DNA from: Phlebiopsis flavidoalba
Taxonomy: Eukaryota; Basidiomycota; Agaricomycetes; Polyporales; Phanerochaetaceae
Length of the DNA: 64,000 nt
Assembly (NCBI GenBank): GCA_035772785.1
Contig: JAOCPU010000021.1
Location: 1-64,000, forward strand
Reading direction: 5' to 3'
Of this stretch, positions 1 to 10,650 are shown one piece after another (the stretch's first letter is position 1; every line of letters starts with the position of its first letter). The position numbers and the translations under genes were made by a program. The notes beneath the pieces are model-generated. The model was not told the DNA's origin, searched no databases, and was given only the letters and a program-made list of their open reading frames with translations.

Positions 1-540
1 ATTGAACAAAGTCGTATCACTTAATGCAACTGCTCGCCTATACGGGCTGGAGGTTTTGATCAACTGGAGTTTAATAAAGGTCTTCAACGGAGCTCGACCC
101 AGAGCGAGGGGGGGTAGCTGTTACAGATTATGCCCTACTAGTCATTTCCTTTCATTTTCGTTCATATTCGACACCTAAAGTCTCAGCGACTCACTTAAGT
201 CGCGCTCCCGGCGCCACAAAGCTCGCGCCACAAACGTTCGCATGCAACCAAGGGTCTGGATGGGTAATAGATGCATCACATGTACTTAGGTCTAGAAAAA
301 AAAAAAAAAAAAAAAAAAATAAGGCGGACTGTAGAACGAGGTCTATGGACTGGGAGTAGATAGTATGATATCATGGACTGAGGTAGAACGGATGGAGTAC
401 GGACCTGAGTTAAGGATCCGGTCATATAGTGTAACCGGTCATCCGTTACCTCTGGCAGGGCTTGTAGAATAGACATCGCCAGGTACGCTTGTGGCCTTAA
501 GCTCCAAGCTTAACAACATCGTTAAGATTCTCCCATATCT
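1..540. other. Gene-free left edge of the window
   Basis: No convincing exon is visible. Base composition is ordinary compared with the AT-rich island that follows. The only marked feature is the poly(A) run listed separately. Confidence 0.5.
296..319 (+). repeat. 24-nt poly(A) tract
   Basis: An uninterrupted run of 24 A residues. It could be the tail of an old retrotransposed copy or a simple homopolymer. No LINE- or SINE-like sequence was recognised upstream, so its origin is open. Confidence 0.7.
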
Positions 541-1887
541 TCGTTACTTGCACTCTATCTAGTGTTTTACACTCTCCCCTTTAGCAACACACACAGGTGA
601 GTAGGGTTCCGTGATAACTTGCAAAGACTTGATCTGAACATATAGCTAAAGTTGACAAAGTATGTCTTCCTAAGGCTAGGTTATTGTACATTACTAGTGC
701 CAAATAATCTAATGGCTAATAAGTCATATATTTAATAAACATTAGAGTTTCAGAAATTTCTCTATTATATAATTTGTTTAATCAGAAGAAGATAAAGATT
801 TGAATATTGTCCTTGAGAAATTAAGCATTATTTATAGCATAACTGCATTTGCCACTAACAGCTTCTGACCATTTAAATGCTATATTTCTAGCCATTCATA
901 ACAGCATCTATCAGCATTGTGTAAAAAAAACAAACATATTGCTTTAACTGGCATAATTGGCATTCTTTGCTGTAGTAGTGCTAGCTTTATCTGTGCCTAT
1001 TTGCCCTCTATAGCAGTATTGTATTTAATGACATATATATATAGTTGTTAATATTACTGTCTATAGCTAGGACTACACATATATAATACATGTTTATAAT
1101 TGGAATTGCATGTTTGTAGTTTACATTAGATATTGAAATATATTCTAAATAGTCTTACTAAACTTTATGATTCTCAAACCATTCTTAATGCATTTGCTAA
1201 TTTATATTCTAGCTATTTCTGCTATGGATACTGTTTTTATCATGGCTAATGTGCTATTTTTGACATAACCATTACTGTTGCTATTATTACTATTTCTACA
1301 GTTTTTATGCGCTCAAATCTGTGATAACTTTATAATTCATATTATGTCTACCATTGCTATTATCATCATATTTATGATAGCTGCTATCAACTTTATTGAA
1401 TATTATTTAAATATATTGAGTTTAGAAAAGTCTTTACTATAATATTGTCAGAATTTATATTATCAAAGAAGACCAATTTTTGATTTAGATATTAATGTAT
1501 AATTCAACTAGAATACATTAAAAATATGAGCATTATAGAAGGTGAAATTTGGAAATGAATAAACAAACAAATTATTTTTACTATTTATCTTAATATATCA
1601 TTGTAAGTAGTGTTCTCTTTGGTAAATACTTAAATAATTTATTTTATAGCCAATTTATATGTATATATTTTTCTTTTTTTGAAACTTTTTAAATAACTTT
1701 ATTAGTATTGATAAGATGTACTATAGAGTAGTTAAATAATTTGTTTTGTTATTTATTTTTATTATTCTCTTTTTGAGTACTTTCAAATAACTCCATTATT
1801 AGATTATAAGCATGATCTTAATGTGAAAATATTTGTTTAAATTAAAAACAGTTTATATTGCTAAGATTTTGATTGAATTAGGCACTC

Positions 1888-2110
1888 TTTAATTAGTCAG
1901 CTGCACTTTAATTAGTCAGCTGCAGCTTAATCTGTCAGCTGCATTTTAAATCAAATTGTTTATATTAAATTGCACTCTGATTACCTAGCAGCATCTCAAA
2001 TCAAATTGCCCAATACATTGCACTTCAATTAGTTAGCTGTGCTTCAATATAAATTGGATTGCACTTTGAAATTTGAGATGAAGCCTCATTCCATCTCCAT
2101 ATATATGGTG
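1888..2110 (+). repeat. Terminal-type repeat, copy A
   Basis: This segment repeats short motifs such as TTAGTCAGCTGCA and AATCAAATTGCCCA. It ends near a degenerate form of the palindrome that is perfect in copy B, followed by an ATATATAT tract. It is in the same orientation as copy B (6140-6562) and inverted relative to copy C (10203-10650). It is more diverged than the other two, which suggests it is older. Confidence 0.7.
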
Positions 2111-2760
2111 AACTCCGGACTTTACCAAGTCTAGGCTCTATTTGCCAGTCTGTCTGGCGCCGGTGATCAAGTGTTGGTATGCATGGGTGTCTAGGCATTG
2201 CTGTGGCAGTTAATGCCCAGACTTAAGTGCTTTATTGCCGGCCTGAATGTGAGCCATGTTCATCTAGACACCGTGGTCTAGATGGAGCCAACTCTGATGT
2301 TATCGAGCATCTTTCGGGCCGAAGCTTTGGGCCGAGTGAGTCATTACTAGTGTGTCATTAGATCATGATCTGGTTGAGATAGTTTTGCTATTGGCTACTA
2401 TAGTTAGACATATAAATGTGCCGGTGTTGTCGCTGTCGGCATGATATGTGATTTCTTTTTAGTCACCGTGTACGTGATTGGCAGGTTTTCTCCCTGCTGA
2501 CTTATTGACACTTATAGAGTGGAGACCTTTGGCCTCTGCTCACTGCTAACATATTATTGTGTGTCAGTGGTGCAATGGGTATATATGCCCAGTGGACTGC
2601 ACTGATAAGACTCATGTCAAAAGCTGCAGGTGCTACAGTTGAAGCACTCATCTTCGCAGTCTCTTTCTCAACTCTCTTCAGCAATGTTGCCGCTCGCTTC
2701 GCTCACGTCGACTCCCCCCCCCCCTAAATCCTAAGACCTTTGTCTATGTTAGATTCAAGT
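2111..2760. other. Segment present only beside copy 1
   Basis: About 650 bp between terminal repeat A and duplicated segment copy 1. It has no counterpart beside copy 2, where terminal repeat B abuts the duplicated segment directly. Its composition is less AT-rich than its surroundings and it ends in a run of C residues (about 2716-2725). No convincing exon was found. It may be an insertion or the part deleted from the second copy. Confidence 0.5.
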
Positions 2761-2839
2761 CAAGAGATGTCCTTTGTATTTGCATTTACCCACCACTCCC
2801 GCTCTGTCTGGACTCTGTCTCTCTGTGTACTTATGTGTT

Positions 2840-4345
2840 TTCTGCTTCTTATCGCGGCTCCTTGTTTTTAACGAACTATTTCTTTCCTTTCCTATGAACG
2901 TTTTTCATTGTCTATGGGCTTTTCTCTTTTGTGCAATCCCTGTATCTAGTTGTGGCCGCCATCTGCCCCACCGTGTGCGTGCTCTGTTTTTAATTTATTT
3001 GGCTGAAGAGTCACCTCCAGCCATTTACTTGGTACTCTCCTCTCGTTTCAGCTATCTTGCTACTCTTGCAAGAGCCACAACACAGAGAACAATTTGATTC
3101 CAAAAAGTAGACAAAATCAGACTGCAGTACTTTGCAGCTCAAGCCAATATTGATACTGATGTTGAGCTCAAATTACATCTCAGACACACATCTAATGGCC
3201 TAAATTATACAACAGCTAACAGCAGTTTGTAGCCAGCTGCCATCGTATGGTCCAAACCTTTCACGTTGCCCACAGTGTATCCAGAGTTGATTTTGCCAAG
3301 TTCAACAGTTTGGGTTGACATGCCCTCTTGAGATACTTCCACTGCAACAATGGAGTTGCTGTAAAAGAAATAAAGGTTAAACAAGGAAGAATATAAAATA
3401 GACTATGAGGACACACCTTGTCAGGTTCAAATTTTTTTTAATGAGAGATTGAATGATCCTGTGCCAATTGCCAGCCGGTTTAACTGTCATTGTCTTCTTA
3501 TAATCTCTAACACTAACAGTTAACCTATATAGAATATGTCAGCAGCATACAACATTTCTAATCTAAATGCATGCAATGCACTTGTATAAGCTATTAAGTG
3601 TAGGTGAAGGAGATAAATTGGTAGCTGCATTGAAGTGATAAGTACAGCTGGTTGTACATGTCAGCTGACGGATTTACCTGGCTGAATGCTCCTGCTATGA
3701 GAGATCTTTTGCTTTTTTACTGGCTGGTTGCCTGGCAGATTTTGAACCTGAGTCTTGCATGCTATCGTGTTTTTCTCCCATGTGCTTCTCCCTTTGAGTA
3801 GGTAGCGAGTTGCTGTAGGTGAGTATATGGTTTCCTCCACCTTGCTGGCAGCCAGTTTCCCTCTTCTTCAGCCCTGTGTGTGCAAATACTTGAAGTTGGG
3901 TCAGAGCTGGTCCATTTTCACTACTCTGCCCTTCTTTCCCAGACAGAGGGATGCTAGACTCTACTTGGTTCATAAAACAAATTAGGCTACGATGACCTAC
4001 AGTTGTCAGATATGATTTTTATCTGGCTTTTCATTCATTTCAGGTTCTTTATCAAGTTCCCTACTGGGTTCAGGTTCTTTGTCTTTGACAGTGACGGTGA
4101 GAACGAGACCAGGAGTGTATATCACGCTTGACTATGTGAGAGTGTCAGTCTCCATATGGATCCGTCTATAGTAGTGGAGACCTTCATGATTTTTTTGAGA
4201 GGTCTCTTATGTATAGACAAGACAACCACTCCATTACCTCCTTGATCCACCAGCATATGAGTAAAATTGCTCAAAGTGCACCCGTCGTGTGCGCCACCAT
4301 ATGCACTCTCTGATAACACTTACCTACCACGTGCAGATCAAACGG
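2840..4345 (-). pseudogene. Decayed spliced gene, duplicated segment copy 1
   Basis: The minus strand carries pieces of a spliced protein gene that are shared with copy 2 (6566-8075). Conserved peptides include GGNGVVVLSIHKRPLKK, TPGLVLTVTVKDKEPE and NSIVAVEVSQEGMSTQTVEL, separated by intron-like stretches ending in TATAG or TACAG. Between the first two peptides the frame shifts by one base. An intron donor that reads GGTAAAAG in copy 2 reads GATAAAAA here (about 4017-4024), a G-to-A change that removes the GT. The peptides match no family I recognise. The gene appears non-functional in this copy; whether all pieces belong to one gene is inferred from the shared order in both copies. Confidence 0.55.
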
Positions 4346-4523
4346 CCCAAGAACAAGCCCACTACTCAATCTAGGAGGAGCCGGAACAAGCTGTAGAATT
4401 CTTGGCCATCAACCATAGTGAGGGGCTAAACCAGGGAGCTAGTCATTAGTATACATTTGGCAGATTATACAGAATAGACTAATGAGGCCAGAGTTTCAGT
4501 GAAGAGCTTGATGAGAGTGTTGT

Positions 4524-4862
4524 GTGAAGTTAGCGTTGGTAAACGGCAATATAAAATACTGCCGCATCTTGCGCAACCGTCAGCGGCGTTGTACCCTCTA
4601 CGTAGGGCATGAATTAGTCCCAAAAGGTGTTGTAGGCACAAATGGCTTCAATGTATATTTCCTGATACCAGCTAACGGCATGCTAATGCAACACAGTGTT
4701 GCTAGTTCTAATGCTAAACTTGTGGAATTTTCCGGATTTTGCCCACTTTTCAGAATCCATTTCCTCTTTCTGCTATCTAATACCACGTCAAAAATACTGA
4801 AAAAGAGAGAGAGGGGAAGTTTTACCTGCACAGCTGGCAGACCTGCTTCTACTCAGGATTAG
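4524..4862 (+). other. 112-codon open frame, doubtful gene
   Basis: An open frame downstream of copy 1, with no recognisable domain and no counterpart in copy 2. The opposite strand is also open for 77 codons over much of it, so coding strand and reality are both uncertain. It may be residue of transposon coding sequence. Confidence 0.2.
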
Positions 4863-4986
4863 ACAGGTCACCCTTGTCAAAGGAGAAGAGAAAGTCCATA
4901 GCACTGGTATTCTTCAAATATAAGGTGGGTGCAACAGATGGCTCCGTTGGCAAAGCAAAACTGGCGGCTATGGCGAGATTGGCCAT

Positions 4987-5169
4987 GATGTGTGCAGGTG
5001 CAAGTGCAGATGCAAGTGCAGGTGCAAGTACAGGTGCAGGTGTAGGTGCAGGTGCAGGTGCAGGTGCAGGTGCAGGTGCAGATGCAGGTGCAGGTGCAGA
5101 TGCAAGTGCAGGTGCAGATGCAGGTGCAGGTGCCAGTGCAAGTGCAGGTGCAGATGCAGGTGCAAGTTA
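4987..5169. repeat. (GGTGCA)n hexanucleotide satellite
   Basis: About 30 units of a six-base repeat, mostly GGTGCA with AGATGC, AAGTGC and GTAGGT-type variants. Because the unit is a multiple of three, all frames on both strands stay open and give artificial Ala-Gly, Cys-Arg and His-Leu repeats. It is not counted as a gene. Confidence 0.9.
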
Positions 5170-5349
5170 GGCGGGGGGCTCAATGATAGCTGCCATTGCA
5201 ACCTGGTGCGGCGTAATGGGAATGGACTGCATAAAGGTAAGTATCAGTGCATCTGTTTATGCATGCGGTCCACCACCTTAATTAGCGGTGTTCTTGTTGG
5301 CCTTGGCTGCAAAGTTGAAAAAAAGGCGAGTAATATCAGAAGTTTCTAA

Positions 5350-6010
5350 AATGGACTATGAGGTGCTCACATCAAACAAAACATGACTTCAACAACAACA
5401 AAACTCTACTAAACATAACTCAAACTAACTTAAAATTACCCAAATAACAAAAACAATACCAACCTAATAAATATAACAAACATAATATAAACAATTACCT
5501 GAAAATAATCAAATTCATCACAATAACACCAACAACAATGATCTAAATAATACAAATATTACAAACAATGCAAACTAAATAATAACAGCTCTATTCAAAA
5601 TGACACAATCTATCATAAATTTGCCAAACATACAAACTTCAACAATTCAAACTAGCTTCAATACCAAATAAAATTGCAATAACAATAACAACAACAACAA
5701 TATTAATCACAATCTCTACAATACTACTGCTATCAATAATAATAACAATATCTATGACATTATGAATAATATCAATAACACAAGTCGTACCAACTATATT
5801 AACTCTACCAACTACTTTCACAACAATATCAACAACACAAATGATATCAAACTAACTCACTTCTGCCACCACTACTCTTATAACAATATTAATAATAGTG
5901 ACCACTTTGATTCTATAAAACTACTCTTACAACAGCATCATTAACACTAATGATATCAATGGCACTAGCTACACCAACTATGACAACATCAACTACAGTG
6001 CTAACAACAA
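5350..6010. repeat. AAC/ATCAAC-rich low-complexity tract
   Basis: More than 600 bp dominated by CAA, AAC and AATAAC triplets with very few G residues on the plus strand. It gives spurious Asn/Ile-rich open frames on both strands. It separates copy 1 from terminal repeat B. Confidence 0.8.
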
Positions 6011-6139
6011 TATAGTATGAAATGTCATATATCAATTTAAGTACAATGTTTATTGAATTGAATCGTGGCACTGAATTTTGTTCATGTGAAAATAAATATT
6101 TAATTCATTAACAATTCATTTAAATGTTATTAAATGAAG

Positions 6140-6562
6140 GAGGGCCACCTTTCAATTTATAAAATGATTAAACAATTCATTTGTTATTTGTTTAAATATT
6201 ATTATTGCAAGGAATGAGACCTCTTGTAAAATAATTAAACAATTCAATTTATAATTCATTTAAATATTCATTTCTCTCTCTTGAATGCTATAGATGTAGT
6301 CTTTGTTCAGAAGTATTAGCTTAATTAGTCAATAGTTCATATGGCTAATGTGTTGACCTAATTAGGCTGCGCTTCAATTAGTCAACTGCACTTCGAATCA
6401 AATTGCCCATATTAGGTCACACTTCAATTAGTCAGCTGCGCTTCGAATCAAATTGCCCATATTTGGATTACGCTTCGATGACTAAGCAAGGATCGCCATC
6501 AGATCTTGCACTTCGAAGCGCGGAATGAGGCCTCATTCCGTTCCATAATATATATAGTAGTG
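6140..6562 (+). repeat. Left long inverted repeat (copy B)
   Basis: Matches the reverse complement of about 10203-10650 over most of its length, with many substitutions and small indels. Matching blocks include the AAATGATTAAACAATTCA block, the ATGTAGTCTTTGTT block, the GTCAGCTG blocks and the palindromic inner end. With copy C it brackets about 3.6 kb that holds duplicated segment copy 2 and the five-exon gene at 9330-10266. Similarity to copy A is confined to its inner half. Confidence 0.75.
6521..6540. repeat. Perfect 20-bp palindrome at the inverted-repeat inner end
   Basis: The sequence CGGAATGAGGCCTCATTCCG is its own reverse complement. A second near-palindrome (GCACTTCGAAGCGC) overlaps its left end at 6508-6521. 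The partner site in copy C (10226-10243) has one mismatch, with a perfect GCGCTTCGAAGCGC palindrome next to it (10244-10257). Position at the repeat inner ends suggests a role in mobility, such as transposase binding or a hairpin, but that is inference. Confidence 0.85.
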
Positions 6563-6565
6563 TTT

Positions 6566-8075
6566 CTGCATCTTGTCGTGGCTCCTTATTTTTAACGGAC
6601 TATTTCTTTTCTTTCCTATGAATGTTTTTTCATTGTCTATGGACTTTTCTCTTTTGTACAATCCCCTGCATCTAGTTGTGGCCGCTGTCTGCCCTACTAC
6701 GTGCGCGCTCTATTTTAATTTATTTGGCTGAGGCGTTGCCTCCAGCAGTTTACTTGGTACTCTCCCCTCGTTTTGACTACCTCGCTACTCTTGCAAGAGC
6801 CACAACACAGGGAACAATTTGATTCCAAAAAGTAGACAAAACCAGACTGCAGTACTTTGTAGCTTAAGCCAATATTGATACTGATGTTGAGCTCAAACTA
6901 TATCTCAGACACATCTAATGGCTTAAATTATACCTCAGCTAACAGCAGTTTGCAGTCAGCTGCCATTTGTATGGTCCAAACCCTTCATGTTGCCCATAAT
7001 GTATCCAGAGTTGATTTTGTCAAGTTCAACAGTTTGGGTTGACATGCCCTCTTGAGATACTTCTACTGCAACAATGGAGTTGATGTATAACAAATAAGGG
7101 TTAAACAGAGAAGAACATAAAATAGACTATGGGAAACACACCTTGTCAGGTTCAATTTTTTTTTTCATTTATGAGAGATTGAATGATCTCATGTCAAGTG
7201 CCAGCCGGTTTAACTGTGATTGTCTTCTTATAATCTTTAACACTAAGAGTCAACCTATATGGAACATGTCAGTAGCATACAATATTCCTAATCTGAATGC
7301 ATGCAGTGCACTTGTATGGGTTGTTAAGTGTAGGTAAAGGAGATAAATCAGTAGCTGCATTAAAGTTATAAGTACGGCTAATTGTATATGTCAGCTGACG
7401 GATTTACCTGGCTGAATGCTTCCGCTATAAGAGATTTTTTACTTTTTTACTGGCTAGTTGCCTGGGAGATTTTGAACCTGAGTCTTCCATGCTATCACGT
7501 TTTTCTCCTATGTGCTTCTCTCTTTGAGTTGTAGTAGGTAGCGAGTTGCCATATATGAGTATATGGTTTTTTTCACCTTGCTGGCAGCCAGTCTCCCTCT
7601 TCTTCAGCCCTGTGTGTGTGCAAATACTTGGGCTTGAGTCAGAGGTGGTCCATTTTCACTATTTTGCCCTTCTTTCCCAGACAGAGGAGTGCTAGACTCT
7701 ATTTGGTCTATAAAACAAATTAGGCTACGATAACCTACAGTTGTCAGATATGACTTTTACCTGGCTTTTCATTCATTTCAGATTCCTTATCAAGTTTCCT
7801 ACTGAGTTCAGGTTCTTTGTCTTCGACAGTGACGGTGAGAACGAGGCCAGGAGTGCATATCACGCTTGACCATGCAGAGAGTGTCAGTTTGCATAGCATA
7901 TAGATCTGTTTATAGTGGTGGAGGCCTTTGTGATTTTTTTGAGAGGTTTCTTACGTATAGACGGGACAACCACTCCATTACCCCCCTTGACCCAACCAGC
8001 ATATGAATAAATTGCTCAAAGTGCGCCTGTCATGTGCACCACCACGTGCGCTCTCTGGCAACACTTACCTACCAC
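6566..8075 (-). pseudogene. Decayed spliced gene, duplicated segment copy 2
   Basis: A second copy of the segment at 2840-4345, with many C/T and G/A differences. Shared minus-strand peptides are GGNGVVVPSIRKKPLKK, TPGLVLTVTVEDKEPE and NSIVAVEVSQEGMSTQTVEL. Here the intron donor lost in copy 1 is intact (GGTAAAAG, about 7755-7762) and a matching acceptor TATAG lies near 7710. This copy is broken elsewhere: a CA dinucleotide expansion near 7612-7620 shifts the frame, and an inserted base after KGLDHT breaks the last conserved exon. The family was not recognised. Confidence 0.55.
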
Positions 8076-8265
8076 GTGCAGATCAAACGGCCTCAGAACA
8101 ATCCCTCTACTCGATCTATTGAGAGGCCGCGAACTTAAGGAGCATGTACAAGCCACGTGCGCCACCATGCTTGCTGTCTGGTAACACATACCTACTATGT
8201 GCAAATCCAACGGCCCCAAAACAAGCTCACTACTTGATCTATCAAGAGGGCCGCGAATTTAAAAG
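8035..8265. repeat. Tandem duplication of about 105 bp
   Basis: The stretch from about 8039 to 8140 is repeated, diverged, at about 8155-8265. Both hold a CACC block, a CTGGYAACAC block, a TACCTACYAYGTGCARAT block and a GATCTATYRAGAG block. The homologous place in copy 1 (about 4300-4385) has a single unit, so the duplication arose after the two copies separated. Confidence 0.75.
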
Positions 8266-8366
8266 GTATGGACCAGCTATGTCCGCTGCAGTACAAAGAG
8301 GCACCTCAAAGACACGTATCCTGACTTGTTTGTACTATCACAATCTGCATCATCCAATGAATCATT

Positions 8367-8564
8367 TTGTCTCTCTTGCGTAGGCTATGTCAAATATTGC
8401 ACAATCAGGATAAGCAATGGATTGCGCTCACCAAAGGTCATCTAATGCAAAGCAAGGATATGAGCTTGAGAGTGCAACATATAACGAGAAACAAGAACTC
8501 ACGCAATAAAAACAAGTGGATTGCGGCTGTCAGAGTGCATGAAGGTAGAATGTGCAGTGAGTGA
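8367..8564 (+). other. 65-codon open frame, possible exon
   Basis: A basic open frame (its latter half is rich in Arg, Lys and Asn) inside the bracketed element, upstream of the five-exon gene. It has no recognisable domain. It could be an isolated exon of transposon coding sequence or chance. The rest of 8565-9329 shows no convincing exon. Confidence 0.2.
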
Positions 8565-9329
8565 GAGAGAATGTAGTCTTTAAGAACTTTCTCAAACAAC
8601 GGGTTGCAAAAGTCAACAGTCACCAGAGGCAGAACTAAGACAAGGTTGAGAATGACAAGTTGTGTATACAAAAGGAAAGCTCTTGCACCAATGATGACGA
8701 GTTACGACTATCTCTGCCAGAGTTCACAAGGCTTGTGTAAAATACTAAAATATTGCTTGAGTGTTTAATATGCATAATCCAGTAGCTATTTACTATTAGC
8801 ATACCATTTGACTGTATTAGAAGTCCAATAGAGTGTGTAAATATGGGCGCTTATTTTCAATAAAAAAATTACAATAATCAAATCACTCTTTTTATCCTGT
8901 TTAAAAGTATTTGGAGTGTTAGCCAACATTGCACGGGTATGCCACGACATCTGTGGTACAATCGATGCATAGCAGACATTGTTAGCAACTATAGAGGCAC
9001 AGGCCACAAGAATCTTTAACCTTGCAACAGTGCATTGTATCCAAATCTTTAAAAACTATTATCTCACATGTGCATAGCATAGCATACTTTCAGTGTTCTC
9101 TATTAGAGGCCATATCTTGTCAATATACTTGGCGCTCCTAGGTACTGGCGGAGCAGCATTATGGGCCAGTATTTTTTTAGTCGGCCTCCTCGGCATTTAT
9201 ATATTGACCTTTGCCTTAAAATGAGCAATGCTTGCCACCCTTGTTTCTAACTCTACCTCTCATTGATATAAGTTGTATTACGCTCTATCAATTCTGAATT
9301 TACACAGTCAATAGTGGGACCATGCCTCT

Positions 9330-10266
9330 ATGGGTAGAGATCAAGATAGAATTGACACGCAGAGCAAGGTAGTTGCACATTTGATATATCTGATCTCACT
9401 CATTCATGTTTTATAGACAGCAGATAGTAGCTCTTTGGTAACCGACGAGCAAATAATTGACAGCGATGAGATGGGAATTATGTCTTCTCCAGATTCTCAA
9501 TGTATCAGTAATGAAAGTCTGCACAGAATCAAGGATTCTAATGCTTATACTATTTATAATGTAAGCATCCAACCTGGTGCCATATATTGTGTACTAATAC
9601 TTTCACCTGGGACAATGTAGCCTTCCATGCATGGTCTGGGGCTGGACATGACATTTGGTGGTGATATTCATAACCCAATTGATATGGATATTTTGTATGA
9701 CAATTTCAGTGTAAATGACTCCAACTAGTCAACATTTCTTTATGCAATCATCTTACCCACGTGCTTAGGACTGTGGCAATCATGTGACAAATACTTTTGG
9801 GCTCTCCACCTTGACACATGTTTCTTTTATCTGTGGAGGACCTATCGTACGCTTTGCAGATGTTGCTGCGGGAAGATATTCACATATGCTGATATGTCAT
9901 AGCAATTTAGAATTCCAGTCCTCCGGTAGACAGAGCTCCAGATGTACAAGATATGTATTTTCCAGATACTTTTCTTAATATGCAGCTTTCTTCTTGTAAT
10001 GCTAATCTATGCACTCACCTGATATCTTTCAGCCAGAAGAAGCAATATTGTTGATAGCAAATATTGTCAATGTACCACAAAATATATGGTTTGTGACAAA
10101 GGGAACTTCTACCTCTGTTATCACTCTCTTCACGATGCGGCTATTTGGGCAATGTATAAAGGTTCCTTTCAACTACGATAAATTGTTGACCATACCAGTG
10201 ATACATTTTATATATATTATAGAATGGAATGAGGCCTTATTCCGCGCTTCGAAGCGCAGAATCTGA
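9330..10266 (+). CDS. Five-exon gene of unknown function inside the inverted-repeat element
   Basis: No family recognised. Five exons are proposed: 9330-9368, 9417-9560, 9621-9710, 9769-9954 and 10033-10266. Their lengths (39, 144, 90, 186 and 234 nt) are all multiples of three, so every join is in phase 0 and the frame stays open for about 230 residues. Introns of 48, 60, 58 and 78 nt have GT..AG ends, and introns 2 and 4 contain TACTAAT or GCTAAT branch-like sites. The protein begins MGRDQDRIDTQSK, has an acidic Ser-rich N-terminal third, then FICGGPIVRFADVAAGRYSH and an aliphatic ILLIANIVNV stretch. The last exon runs into inverted repeat C and stops there. The start ATG is the first in frame but has a weak context, so upstream exons are possible. 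The intact splicing contrasts with the broken genes around it. Confidence 0.5.
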
Positions 10267-10650
10267 TGGCGCCTCTTACTTAGTCATTGAAGCGCAACCC
10301 AATTTGGGTCAAAGCATGGCAGATGCATCAAAACACAACTCAATTTGGGTAATTTCATTTGAGGCACAGCTGACTAATTTAAGTGCAGCCTAGTTATATC
10401 AAGATATCAGCTATGTAAACTATTAACAAGTTAAACTAATGCTCTTAAACAAAGACTACATTTATAATACTAATAATAAAGCTATTTAGGAGCATTAAAA
10501 AAAGAGAAGAATAGATATATGGAAAAAAAAAGTTATTCAATTAGTTGTTTAATTATTTTACAAAGAATTTTGATTTATACTATAATGATATTTTAAAAAA
10601 ATTATAAAATGAATTGTTTAATCATTTTACAAAATATCCCACTTTTTCAC
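10203..10650 (-). repeat. Right long inverted repeat (copy C)
   Basis: Reverse complement of copy B (6140-6562) with scattered mismatches. The inner end carries the near-perfect GGAATGAGGCCTTATTCC palindrome and a perfect 14-bp palindrome. Its first 60 bases also encode the C-terminus of the five-exon reading frame. Confidence 0.75.

Noticed and set aside
4874..5349. Long Ala-Gly, Cys-Arg and His-Leu open frames
   Set aside because: Produced by the six-base satellite, which cannot create stops in any frame.
6521..6540. Palindrome as a transcription terminator
   Set aside because: Bacterial-type hairpin terminators do not apply in a spliced fungal genome; its location in repeat ends fits a mobile element better.
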